NCBI GenBank assembly: GCA_016703425.1 | Contig: JADJCA010000009.1 | Location: forward strand, 372,001 to 436,000 | From: Myxococcales bacterium | Lineage (GTDB): Bacteria > Myxococcota_A > Polyangia > Polyangiales > Polyangiaceae | Direction of reading: 5' to 3' | Length of the DNA stretch: 64,000 nt | Shown here: one piece after another, positions 1-8,634 of the stretch | How the letters are laid out: each line of letters starts with the position of its first letter | How positions within the stretch are numbered: the first letter of the stretch is position 1 | The notes under the pieces: generated by a model | Database searches by the model: none | Told to the model about the DNA's origin: nothing | Seen by the model: the letters and a program-made list of their open reading frames with translations, nothing else | Position numbers and translations under genes: made by a program

Positions 1-1669
1 CACGGAGCTGGCACGTGCGCTCGCGCTACCGCGCGGTCACGTCGAGGGCGTGGTCGGCTTCTACTCGTTCTTCGCCGCGGAGCCTCGGGGGCGTTCCGCG
101 TGCTCTTCAGCGACAACATCACCGACGAGATGGCGGGGAGCCGCCAGCTTCGCCAGCACATGCTCGACGCGTTTCGGCTAGAGCCGGGCGAGGTGAGCCG
201 CGACGGCCTGCTCTCGATCGGCGTCACGAGCTGCACCGGGCTCTGCGATCAGGGTCCGGCGATGCTCGTCAACGAGCGCGCCATCGCGAGGCTGACGCCC
301 GCGCGCATCGGCGCCATCAGCTCGCTCATCCGTGGCCGCATCCCTGTCGACCAATGGCCCGACAACCTCTTCACCATCCACTCCCATGTCGAGCGGCGCG
401 ACCGGCTCCTCTCGACGCCGCTCGCTCCCGGTGAGGGCCTCGACGCCGCCATCGAGCGCGGCGCGGCGGCCACGGTCCAGGAGATCACTCGCTCTGGACT
501 GCGCGGCCGCGGCGGCGCTGGCTTCTCGACGGGAGCGAAGTGGGCGGCGTGCGCCGCGGCTCCCGGGCCGGAGCGAACCATCGTGTGCAACGCCGACGAG
601 GGCGAGCCAGGTACCTTCAAGGATCGCGAGCTCTTCGCCAACCACGCCGAGCTTGTCATCGAGGGGATGGCCGTCGCGGGGTTCGCGGTGGGGGCGTCAC
701 GGGGCCTCATCTACCTGCGTGCCGAATATCCGTTCCTCGTCGCGCCGCTCCTCGCCCTCCTCGACGAGCGTCGCCGCACGGGTCTCCTCGGCAAAGACGT
801 GCGAGGAGCGCGCGGGTTCGACTTCGACATCGAGCTCCACGTCGGCGCCGGCGCGTACGTGTGCGGGGAGGAGTCGTCGCTCCTCGAGTCCCTCGAGGGC
901 AAGCGCGGGATCCCGCGGAACCGACCGCCCTACCCGGTCACGCACGGCTACAAGCAGACACCGACCGTGGTGAACAACGTTGAGACGCTCGCCGCCGCGG
1001 CGCTCGTGGCCAAGCACGGCGCGGAGCTCTTGCTCTCGGTCGGCACGGCGAAGTCCTCGGGGACGAAGATCCTCTCGGTCTCCGGTGACGTGAAGCGCCC
1101 TGGGATCTACGAGTACCCGTTCGGCGTTGGCGTTCGCCAGGTGCTCGAAGACGCCGGCGCCGTCGATACGCAGGCCGTGCAGGTCGGGGGCCCCTCCGGC
1201 ACGCTCCTGTCTGGCGCTGAGTTCCACCGACGCATCGCCTTCGAAGACGTACCGAGCGCCGGCGCGTTCATGGTGTTCGACGGGACGCGCGACATGCTCG
1301 CCGTCGTCGAGAACTTCACGCGTTTCTTCGCGCACGAGAGCTGCGGCTTCTGCACCCCGTGTCGAGTGGGGACCACGCTCAGCGCCCAGATGATGACACG
1401 GGTCGTCAGCGGAAAGGGCTCACGCCGCGACCTCAAGGATCTGGCGAAGGTCTCGCAGGTGATGAGGTCGTCGAGCCACTGCGGCCTCGGCGCGACGGCC
1501 GGCAACCCCGTGCTCGATGCGCTGGCGAAGTTCCGGCCCTCATTCGACAAGCGCCTGCGATCGCTCGAGGTGCTCCCGACGTTTGATCTCGACGAGGCCC
1601 TCGCGCCTGCCCGCGAGGCCACCAGCCCGCGACGATGCGGCGGCGCACTTCGAGGAGGATGGGCCGTGA
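1..1669 (+). CDS. hoxF: HoxF, diaphorase flavin subunit of NAD-reducing [NiFe]-hydrogenase (5' partial, two frameshifts)
   Basis: HoxF carries FMN, the NAD(H) site and FeS clusters, and passes electrons between NAD and the hydrogenase module in the cytoplasm. The N-terminal NuoE-like part is cut by the window edge. Its bases 2-91 read in frame 2 (GVVGFYSFFAAEP), then coding continues in frame 1 (FRVLFSDNITDEM). One G appears to be missing from the run at 87-91. Frame 1 then shows TSCTGLCDQGPA, GRGGAGFSTGAKW, NADEGEPGTFKDRE, GAGAYVCGEESS and the 4Fe-4S motif ESCGFCTPCR. Near 1626-1628 (CCC) one base too many moves the tail back to frame 2, where DDAAAHFEEDGP ends at TGA 1667-1669. That stop overlaps the hoxU GTG as GTGA. 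The family identity is clear. Whether the indels are real or sequencing errors cannot be told from one sequence. Confidence 0.9.
1652..1658 (+). promoter_or_regulatory. Ribosome binding site of hoxU
   Basis: GAGGAGG lies seven bases before GTG 1666. It argues that hoxU is translated as its own protein and is not the tail of a HoxF-HoxU fusion. Confidence 0.75.
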
Positions 1670-2412
1670 CCACACCCGTACCTAACGCGTCACAAGACCG
1701 CGAGCGACGGACCTTCCAGATGGATGGCATCGACGTCCCCTTCGACGAGGGGCAGTCGATCCTCGAGGCGGCGCTGGCCGCTGGAAAATACGTGCCGTAC
1801 TTGTGCTTTCACCCGGAGTTCAAGGCGCACGGGAGCTGCAAAGTCTGCACCGTGAAGGTCAACGGCCGCATGCACGCCAGCTGCACCACGCCGGCGCACG
1901 AGGGCGACGTCGTCGAGTCGAACGTCGACGAGCTGAACGACGTAAGAAAGACGCTCGTGCAGTTCCTCTTCACGGAGGGGAATCACTTCTGCCCCTCTTG
2001 CGAGGCAAGCGGGAGCTGTACCCTCCAAGCCGTGGCCTACGACCTCGGCATGACGACGGCGCACTACAGCCCGCTCTTCCCAGACCGGCCCCTCGACGCG
2101 TCGCATCCCGACGTGCTCCTCGACTTCAACCGCTGCATCCTCTGCGAGCTCTGCGTGCGCGCCAGCGCGATCGTGGACAAGAAGAGCGTCTTCGCGCTCT
2201 CGGGGCGCGGCATCACGAAACACCTCGTCGTCAGCTCCGAGTCCGGCAAGCTCGTGGACACGGCGCTCGCCGTCACCGACAAGGCCATGAGCGTCTGTCC
2301 CGTCGGCGTCATCCTGAGGAAGCGCGAGGGGTTCAAGATCCCCATCGGCGAGCGCAAGTACGACGCGCATCCCATCCGCGAGGTCGCCGTGGCCCCGCAC
2401 GACAAGGAGTGA
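1666..2412 (+). CDS. hoxU: HoxU, iron-sulfur diaphorase subunit of NAD-reducing hydrogenase
   Basis: HoxU (248 residues here, close to the usual 230-250) wires electrons between HoxF and the HoxYH hydrogenase dimer. It has an N-terminal 2Fe-2S ferredoxin fold with GSCKVCTV and later CTTPA. Next comes the NuoG-like His-Cys motif HFCPSCEASGSC, then a 4Fe-4S site with CILCELC and CPVG. The GTG start at 1666 has a strong GAGGAGG site and overlaps the corrected hoxF stop by four bases. Read literally, the sequence has no stop between hoxF and hoxU, so an automatic call would give a 770-residue fusion. The frame-2 stop at 1667-1669 and the ribosome binding site argue against that. Confidence 0.92.
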   Translation: MTTPVPNASQDRERRTFQMDGIDVPFDEGQSILEAALAAGKYVPYLCFHPEFKAHGSCKVCTVKVNGRMHASCTTPAHEGDVVESNVDELNDVRKTLVQFLFTEGNHFCPSCEASGSCTLQAVAYDLGMTTAHYSPLFPDRPLDASHPDVLLDFNRCILCELCVRASAIVDKKSVFALSGRGITKHLVVSSESGKLVDTALAVTDKAMSVCPVGVILRKREGFKIPIGERKYDAHPIREVAVAPHDKE

Positions 2413-2413
2413 G

Positions 2414-2965
2414 ATGGTGGTGGCCGAGATGAAGAAGCTCCGCGTCGCCACGACGTCGCTGGCGGGGTGTTTTGGCTGCCACATGTCGCTGCTCGACATC
2501 GATGAGCGCCTCGTGCCGCTCCTCGAGCTCATCGAACTCGACTCCTCCCCGCTCACCGACATCAAGCACTGCGGGCCCTGTGACATCGGGCTCGTCGAGG
2601 GCGGCCTCTGCAACGCCGAAAACGTGCACAAGCTCCGCGAGTTGCGGGCGAACTGCAAAATCCTGGTCGCCGTGGGCGCCTGCGCGATCAACGGCGGCCT
2701 GCCCGCGCAGCGTAACCACCTCGACATTCGCGACTGCCTGCAGACCGTCTACCTCACCGGCCTTGGCGTCGAGCGCGGCTTCATTCCGAACGATCCCGAG
2801 CTCCCGCTGCCGCTCAAGCAGGTTCACCCGCTGCACGACGTAGTGAAGATCGACTACTTCCTCCCCGGCTGCCCGCCTTCGGCTGATGCGATCTGGCAGT
2901 TCCTCACCGACCTCATCGCCGGCCGCACCCCTCACCTGGGCCACGGGCTCATCCACTACGACTGA
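2414..2965 (+). CDS. hoxY: HoxY, small subunit of NAD-reducing [NiFe]-hydrogenase
   Basis: The product is 183 residues, a normal HoxY length. It holds the proximal FeS cluster that takes electrons from the NiFe site in HoxH. Visible motifs are LAGCFGCHMSLLD near the N-terminus, HCGPCDIGLVEGG, VGACAINGGLP and LPGCPPSADAIW near the C-terminus, all typical of hydrogenase small subunits. There is no Tat signal, as expected for a cytoplasmic group 3d enzyme. The start at 2414 follows the hoxU stop by one base. A second in-frame ATG at 2429 (MKKLRVA) is a possible alternative start. Confidence 0.93.
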   Translation: MVVAEMKKLRVATTSLAGCFGCHMSLLDIDERLVPLLELIELDSSPLTDIKHCGPCDIGLVEGGLCNAENVHKLRELRANCKILVAVGACAINGGLPAQRNHLDIRDCLQTVYLTGLGVERGFIPNDPELPLPLKQVHPLHDVVKIDYFLPGCPPSADAIWQFLTDLIAGRTPHLGHGLIHYD

Positions 2966-2982
2966 ACCACCGGAGAACGCCC

Positions 2983-4458
2983 ATGACCTTTCCTCTCGAC
3001 ACCGCGGAGCATCCAGAGAAGCTCCGGCGCGTCGTGATCGAGCCGGTGTCTCGCGTGGAGGGACACGGCAAGGTCACCATCCTGCTCGACGATCAGAAGA
3101 AGGTGCACCAGGTGCGCCTCCATATCGTGGAGTTCCGCGGCTTCGAGCGCTTCATCCAGGGCCGCCCGTATTGGGAGGTGCCCGTGATGGTGCAGCGGCT
3201 CTGCGGCATCTGCCCCGTAAGCCACCACCTCGCAGCGTCGAAGGCGCTCGATAGCGTCGTCGGCGCCCGCACGCTCACAGCCGCCGCCGAGCGGATCCGG
3301 CGGCTCATGCACTACGGCCAGATCCTCCAGTCGCACGCGCTGCACTTCTACCACCTCTCGTCGCCGGACCTGCTCTTCGGCTTCGCGAGCGACGTCGGCA
3401 AGCGCAACGTCGTGGGCGTCCTCGCCGCCTATCCGGACATCGCGCGGCAGGGCATCCTGCTCCGCAAGTTCGGTCAAGAGGTGATCCGGATCACCGCGGG
3501 CAAGCGCGTCCACGGCACCGGCTCGATCCCGGGCGGCGTGAACAAGCGGGTCACCGCTGACGAGCGCGACGAGCTCCTCCGGCCGCTCCCCGATGTGCTC
3601 GCATGGGCCCAGTCAGGCGTGAGGCTCGTCGCCGAGCTCCACAACCAGAACCGCGATCTCTACGAGCAGTTCGGCACCGTCCGCTCAAGTCTCCTCTCGT
3701 TGGTGGGGCATGACGGCAAGCTCGACCTCTACGACGGCGTGCTGCGCGCGCGCGACGCCGACGGGACAATCATCTTCGACGGCGTCGCGTGCGACGACTA
3801 CGGGGCGCTGCTTCGCGAGAACGTTCGCTCGTGGAGCTACATGAAGTTCCCGTTCATCGCCTCGCGTGGTGCCGACGACGGTTGGTACAAAGTCGGGCCG
3901 CTCGCCCGCATCCAAAACTGCGACGCCATCGGAACGCCCTTGGCGGAGGCTGCGCGGCAGGAGCTGATGGCGAGCTGGCCGGGCGGCCTCATCCATGCGC
4001 CGCTCGCGTTCCACTGGGCGAGGATGATCGAGCTGCTTCACGCCGCCGAGATGATCGCGGGTCTCCTCGCTGACCCGCTGCTCCTGGGAGAGGAGCTCGT
4101 CTCCGGCGGGCCGCGCGGGAAGACGGCGGTGGGAATCATCGAGGCGCCGCGGGGCACCCTCATTCATCACTACGAGGTCGACGAGCAGGACCTCGTGACG
4201 ATGTGCAACCTCATCGTCTCGACGACGCACAACAACCAGGCGATGAACGAGGCGATTCGCCAGGTCGCGCGGCAGTACCTCGACGGGCACGAGCCGACGG
4301 AAGGGCTCCTTAACCACATCGAGGTGGCCATTCGGGCCTTCGACCCGTGCCTATCCTGCGCGACCCACGCCCTGGGCAAAATGCCGCTCGAGGTCGAGAT
4401 CGTCGACGCCAGAGGGGCGCTCGTCGAGCGTCTGGTCAAGGACGGCGAACGCCTTTGA
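2983..4458 (+). CDS. hoxH: HoxH, large NiFe catalytic subunit of NAD-reducing hydrogenase
   Basis: The 491-residue catalytic subunit binds the Ni-Fe(CN)2CO centre and splits or makes H2. The L1 motif is RLCGICPVSHH (around residues 72-82), and the L2 motif DPCLSCATH lies near the C-terminus, giving the four Ni-ligating Cys. About 29 residues follow the final His (ALGKMPLEVEIVDARG and onward). This is the C-terminal extension that a dedicated endopeptidase removes after Ni insertion, and that protease is encoded by the very next domain downstream. The signature EPVSRVEGHGK near the N-terminus is classical. HoxFUYH together indicate a group 3d bidirectional enzyme. Oxygen tolerance cannot be judged from these motifs. 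Confidence 0.95.
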   Translation: MTFPLDTAEHPEKLRRVVIEPVSRVEGHGKVTILLDDQKKVHQVRLHIVEFRGFERFIQGRPYWEVPVMVQRLCGICPVSHHLAASKALDSVVGARTLTAAAERIRRLMHYGQILQSHALHFYHLSSPDLLFGFASDVGKRNVVGVLAAYPDIARQGILLRKFGQEVIRITAGKRVHGTGSIPGGVNKRVTADERDELLRPLPDVLAWAQSGVRLVAELHNQNRDLYEQFGTVRSSLLSLVGHDGKLDLYDGVLRARDADGTIIFDGVACDDYGALLRENVRSWSYMKFPFIASRGADDGWYKVGPLARIQNCDAIGTPLAEAARQELMASWPGGLIHAPLAFHWARMIELLHAAEMIAGLLADPLLLGEELVSGGPRGKTAVGIIEAPRGTLIHHYEVDEQDLVTMCNLIVSTTHNNQAMNEAIRQVARQYLDGHEPTEGLLNHIEVAIRAFDPCLSCATHALGKMPLEVEIVDARGALVERLVKDGERL

Positions 4459-7232
4459 CGACGCGCGCGCCGCTTCTCGTCCTCGCGATCGGCAATCCCT
4501 CGCGCGGCGACGACGCGTTGGGTCCGCTGTTCCTCGAGCGCGTGAGCGTGGCGCTGGCGACCGAGATCGCGAGCGGAGCTATCGAGCTCGTCACCGACTT
4601 CCAGCTTCAGATCGAGCACGCTCTCGATCTCGAGGGACGCCGCCGCGTCGTGTTCGTCGACGCGAGCGTGCGCGCGGCGCCGCCGTTCGAGTTCTCCCGG
4701 CTCTCGGCTGAGCGTGACGGCTCGTCCTCGACGCACGCGATGTCGCCGGGGGCGGTTCTCGCGACCTATCGCGGGATCAGCGGTGAGCCACCCGAGTCGT
4801 GGGTCCTCGCGATCCGTGGCGAGCGCTTCGAGCTCGGCGAACCGCTCTCCGACCCGGCAGAGGCGCACCTGGAAGCCGCGCTGGCGTTCTTCGTCGCCGA
4901 GGCTCGAGGGCGCGCCCCGGCGCCGCCCTGGGGACGGCGCCTCGAGATCGAGGGCACCGTCCAGGGCGTGGGCTTCCGGCCGTGGGTCTATCGAACCGCG
5001 CTGCGGCTCGGGCTCACGGGCCAGGTCTGGAACACGCCTCGGGGCGTCACCATCGAGGCGTTCGGTCCCGAGTCCGCAGCAGAGGCGCTCGTTCGCGCCG
5101 TCCAGAGCGACGCGCCGCCGGCGGCGCGCGTGCGCGCTCTCAGCTCGTCGCCCATACCCTGGCGCGAAGAGGGGGACTTCACGATCGCCTCGAGCGAGGC
5201 GGGGGGGGGCGCCACGATGGTCCTGCCGCCGGACCTCGCAACGTGCGCCGCGTGCCTTCGCGAAGTAGACGCGGCCGACGACCGTCATCACGGCTACGCG
5301 TTTACCAGTTGCACGGCGTGCGGTCCGCGCTTCGCCATCGCGGAGGCTCTCCCGTACGACCGCGCGACCACGACGATGGCGGCGTTCACGCCGTGCGCTG
5401 CGTGCGCCGGCGAGTATGCGCATCCGGAAGATCGCCGCTTCCACGCAGAGACCGTGGCGTGCGCTGCCTGCGGTCCGCGCGTGTGGCTCGCCGACGTGCG
5501 CGGCGAAGAGCTCGCGGTCGCCGAACCGCTCGAGGCCGCGGCGGCGCTGCTCCTCGATGGGAAGATCCTCGGCCTAAAGGGGCTCGGCGCCTTCCACCTC
5601 GTCTGCGACGCCACGAACGCCGCCGCCGTCGTGGAGCTCCGCCGGCGCAAGCGACGCGACGCGCAGCCCTTCGCGGTGATGGTCTTGGACGTCGACGCGG
5701 CGGAGGCGCTCGCCGAGTTCGACGACGCGTCGCGTGCCGCGGTCACCTCGGCCGCGCGTCCTATCGTGCTCGTGCCCGCCCGGTCCTCCTCTTCGCTCGC
5801 GGGTGACGTAAACGGACCGTCGCGGCGCACCGGGGTCGTCCTTCCGTACACGCCGCTTCATCACCTCCTCACGGAGCGCGTGGCGCGCCCCCTCGTCGTC
5901 ACCTCGGGGAACCCCACCGGTGGGCCCGCGGTGATCGATCACGCGGCGGCGCGTGCGCTCCTCGGAGGGCTCGTCGACGCCTTCCTGCTCCACGATCGGC
6001 CGATCGTGCGCCGCGTCGAGGACTCGGTCGTCGCCGCCTCGGCCGGCGGTACGCGCGTCGTGCGTCGCGCCCGCGGCCTCGCTCCCGCACCGATCAGGCT
6101 CCCGGCGAGCGCGCGCGAGCCGGTGCTCGCGGTCGGCGGTCACATGAAGAACACAGCGTGCCTCGTCGTCGGCGACCTCGCGTACCTGACGCCCCACCTC
6201 GGCGATCTCGATCTCGTCGAGAGCGAGGCGGCGTGGCGACGTGACGTCGAAGGCTTCGAGCAGCTCCTCGGGCTGCGCGCCAACGTGCTCGCTCACGATC
6301 TGCACCCCGAGTACGCCTCCACGCGCTACGCGCTCGCGCGGCCCGCGCGGCGGCGCATCGGCGTCCAGCACCACGTCGCTCACGTCCTCGCCGCGGTCGC
6401 CGAGCTCGGCCTGCGCGAGCCGGTCATCGGTGTCGTCTTCGACGGCACCGGCTGGGGGACTGACGGTACGTCGTGGGGCGCGGAGATCTTGCTCGTCGAC
6501 GACGGCCGCTGGCAGCGCGTGAGCAGCTTCCGGGCGCTCCCGTTGGCAGGCGGAGAGCGCGCGATCAAGGAAGTGTGGCGCGTCGCGTTCGCCGCGCTGT
6601 GTGAAGCGTTCGGCCGAACAGAAGCCCTGGCTCTTGCGCCGCGGTTCGACGTGTTCGGCGGACCGTCGCGGCGATCGCTCGAGACGATCGCCACCATGGT
6701 GGCGACGGGGGTCTCCACCGTGAAGGCCCGCGGCATGGGTCGATGGTTCGACGCCATCGGCGCGCTCGCGCTGTCTCTCCCGCGCGCAGGATTCGACGGC
6801 CACGTCGCGCTCGCGCTCGAGGAGGCCGCTGACCGTGGTGAAGTAGACGCTTACCCAGTCGGACTTCCTTCCGCGCTCGCGCTCGACGAAGAGCTCGGAG
6901 CCGCCCACGAGATCGATCTGAGGCCCACGGTACGCGCCGTGGCAAACGAGCTCCTCTCGGGCTCCCCACCGGGCCGCGTCGCGGCCCGGTTCCACCGCAC
7001 CGTCGTCGAAGCGACGGCGTCCGTCGTGGCCCGCGTCATCGGCGCGACGGGCCTATGCCGCGTCGTGTTGTCCGGGGGGAGCTTCCAGAACCGCATCCTC
7101 GAGCGAGACCTCACCTCGCGCCTCGGTGTGGAGCGCGTCGTGACGGCACGCGAGGTGCCTCTGAACGACGGCGGGATCGCGCTCGGCCAAGCCCTTGGCG
7201 CAGTCCTCGCGCTGGCCTCGGAATCGAGGTAA
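4455..7232 (+). CDS. hypF: HoxW-HypF fusion: hydrogenase maturation protease plus carbamoyltransferase
   Basis: One uninterrupted frame encodes two maturation enzymes, about 925 residues from the TTG at 4455, which overlaps the hoxH stop as TTGA. Residues 1-150 are an M52-type endopeptidase with LAIGNPSRGDDALGP, an Asp in VFVDAS and a His in STHAMSPG, which are the expected Ni-sensing residues. From about residue 158 comes HypF. It has an acylphosphatase domain (EGTVQGVGFRPWVYR), two Cys4 zinc fingers (CAACLREVD, CTACGPRF, CAACAGEY, CAACGPR), a YrdC-like domain and a Kae1-like carbamoyltransferase domain with VQHHVAH and VLSGGSFQN. HypF makes the carbamoyl group that becomes the CN ligands. 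No ATG, GTG or TTG and no stop lie in any frame across the junction (about 4900-4940), so the fusion looks real. Confidence 0.88.
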   Translation: MTTRAPLLVLAIGNPSRGDDALGPLFLERVSVALATEIASGAIELVTDFQLQIEHALDLEGRRRVVFVDASVRAAPPFEFSRLSAERDGSSSTHAMSPGAVLATYRGISGEPPESWVLAIRGERFELGEPLSDPAEAHLEAALAFFVAEARGRAPAPPWGRRLEIEGTVQGVGFRPWVYRTALRLGLTGQVWNTPRGVTIEAFGPESAAEALVRAVQSDAPPAARVRALSSSPIPWREEGDFTIASSEAGGGATMVLPPDLATCAACLREVDAADDRHHGYAFTSCTACGPRFAIAEALPYDRATTTMAAFTPCAACAGEYAHPEDRRFHAETVACAACGPRVWLADVRGEELAVAEPLEAAAALLLDGKILGLKGLGAFHLVCDATNAAAVVELRRRKRRDAQPFAVMVLDVDAAEALAEFDDASRAAVTSAARPIVLVPARSSSSLAGDVNGPSRRTGVVLPYTPLHHLLTERVARPLVVTSGNPTGGPAVIDHAAARALLGGLVDAFLLHDRPIVRRVEDSVVAASAGGTRVVRRARGLAPAPIRLPASAREPVLAVGGHMKNTACLVVGDLAYLTPHLGDLDLVESEAAWRRDVEGFEQLLGLRANVLAHDLHPEYASTRYALARPARRRIGVQHHVAHVLAAVAELGLREPVIGVVFDGTGWGTDGTSWGAEILLVDDGRWQRVSSFRALPLAGGERAIKEVWRVAFAALCEAFGRTEALALAPRFDVFGGPSRRSLETIATMVATGVSTVKARGMGRWFDAIGALALSLPRAGFDGHVALALEEAADRGEVDAYPVGLPSALALDEELGAAHEIDLRPTVRAVANELLSGSPPGRVAARFHRTVVEATASVVARVIGATGLCRVVLSGGSFQNRILERDLTSRLGVERVVTAREVPLNDGGIALGQALGAVLALASESR

Positions 7233-7240
7233 GGGAGCGT

Positions 7241-7522
7241 GTGTGTCTAGGAGTGCCTGGCCAGATTCTCGAGATCGACGGCACCACCGCCCTGGTCGAC
7301 TTCTGGGGGGTTCGCCGGAAGGTCGCACTCGACGTCGTCGACGAGGCGGTGACCATCGGTGATCACGTGCTGGTGCACGTGGGGTTCGCCATCCGGCGGA
7401 TCGCGCCGGAGGACCTCGCCGAGACGCTCGCGTTCTTTGAGGCCATGACGCAGGAAGAGCTGGAGGGCGTCGCGCCGGACGCGCGCCGGGCGCGAGAGAA
7501 AGAGCCCGCGGAGCCCAAATGA
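7241..7522 (+). CDS. hypC: HypC, hydrogenase maturation chaperone
   Basis: HypC (93 residues) carries the Fe(CN)2CO unit with HypD and docks it onto the HoxH precursor. The start is the GTG at 7241, giving VCLGVPGQI, so the essential Cys falls at position 2 as in the family. AAGGGA precedes it. The family core ends near residue 75; the last part (DARRAREKEPAEPK) is a charged extension. It overlaps hypD by four bases (ATGA). Confidence 0.92.
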   Translation: MCLGVPGQILEIDGTTALVDFWGVRRKVALDVVDEAVTIGDHVLVHVGFAIRRIAPEDLAETLAFFEAMTQEELEGVAPDARRAREKEPAEPK

Positions 7523-8634
7523 CGGCGCAGCTCGCGTTCCGTGACGTCGCGCGCGGGCGCCTGCTCCAGGCGCGCCTCGAGCAGGCCATGGGGCGCGCGA
7601 GCCAGCCGGTTACTGTGATGCACGTCTGCGGTAGCCACGAGCAAGCGATCGCGCGCTACGGGCTACGGGCTCGATTTCCAAGCAACCTGCTCGTTCAGAT
7701 GGGCCCCGGGTGCCCCGTCTGCGTGACCGATGCGCCGGAGATCGACGCCTGCGTGGCGCTCGCCCAGCAGGGCCTCCGCATCGTGACCTACGGCGACATG
7801 CTGCGGGTGCCGGGCCGCGCCATGTCGCTCGAGGACGCGCGAGCCAGAGGCGCGCGCGTCGACGTCATCTACGCAGCCACCCAGGCGGCGGACATCGCGC
7901 GCGGCAGCGACGAGCCCGTGGTGTTCTTCGCCACCGGCTTCGAGACCACCGCGGTCGCGACCGCGGCGGTGCTGCTCTCCAACCCGCCGCCCAACCTCTT
8001 CGTGCTCTCGGCGCACAAGTGGGTCCCGGCGGCTATGGACGTGGTGGCTAGCGCGCCCGACACCAGGATCGAGGGCTACCTCGCTGCCGGGCACGCAGCC
8101 ACGATCACGGGCCACGGAGTCTTCGAGTCGTTCGTCGCCAAGTACCGTCGGCCCGTCGTCGTTGCGGGGTTCGAGCCGCTCGACATCCTCGCCGGCCTGG
8201 TGCTGCTCGTCGAACACGTCCTCGATGGGAGTGCGACGGTCGTCAACGCCTTCCCTCGTTGCGTCAAGCGCGAGGGCAACCGCCGCGCCATGGACGCGCT
8301 CTTCCGCGTCTTCGAGGCCAGCGACGGCGAGTGGCGCGGCATCGCGCGCGTCTCGAGAGGCAACCTGAGCCTCCGGGCAGCATACGCGGCGCACGACGCG
8401 AGCGTCCGGTTCGCGGCCAAGCTCGCGGCGGCGCCGGCTGTCGCCGAGCGGGCCGACGCGTCCGAGTGTCGGTGCGGCGGGATCATGATGGGGCTCCAGA
8501 AGCCCACCGATTGTCGTCTCTTCGGCAAAGCGTGCCGCCCCGAGGCGCCGGTTGGCGCATGCATGGTGAGCACCGAGGGAGTGTGCCGGATCTGGCACGA
8601 GCACGGCCTCGCCGACGCCGAGGGGTCGCCATGA
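7519..8634 (+). CDS. hypD: HypD, FeS scaffold for Fe(CN)2CO assembly
   Basis: The 371-residue protein is normal for HypD, which holds a 4Fe-4S cluster and assembles Fe(CN)2CO together with HypC. Diagnostic motifs are MHVCGSHEQ, MGPGCPVCV, FATGFETTA and SAHKWVPAAMD. The C-terminal cysteine region reads CRCGGIMMG, CRLFGKAC and GACMVSTEGVC. The ATG at 7519 overlaps the hypC stop. The gene ends at 8634, where its stop overlaps the hypE start by four bases. Confidence 0.95.
   Translation: MTAQLAFRDVARGRLLQARLEQAMGRASQPVTVMHVCGSHEQAIARYGLRARFPSNLLVQMGPGCPVCVTDAPEIDACVALAQQGLRIVTYGDMLRVPGRAMSLEDARARGARVDVIYAATQAADIARGSDEPVVFFATGFETTAVATAAVLLSNPPPNLFVLSAHKWVPAAMDVVASAPDTRIEGYLAAGHAATITGHGVFESFVAKYRRPVVVAGFEPLDILAGLVLLVEHVLDGSATVVNAFPRCVKREGNRRAMDALFRVFEASDGEWRGIARVSRGNLSLRAAYAAHDASVRFAAKLAAAPAVAERADASECRCGGIMMGLQKPTDCRLFGKACRPEAPVGACMVSTEGVCRIWHEHGLADAEGSP

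Noticed and set aside
6..21. Sigma-54-like TGGCAC...GC pattern at the very start
   Set aside because: It lies inside the hoxF coding region and the -12 part is poor.
100..2412. A single 770-residue HoxF-HoxU fusion protein
   Set aside because: Frame 2 supplies a natural hoxF end at 1667-1669, and hoxU has its own GTG with GAGGAGG. The continuous frame is best explained by an extra C near 1626-1628.
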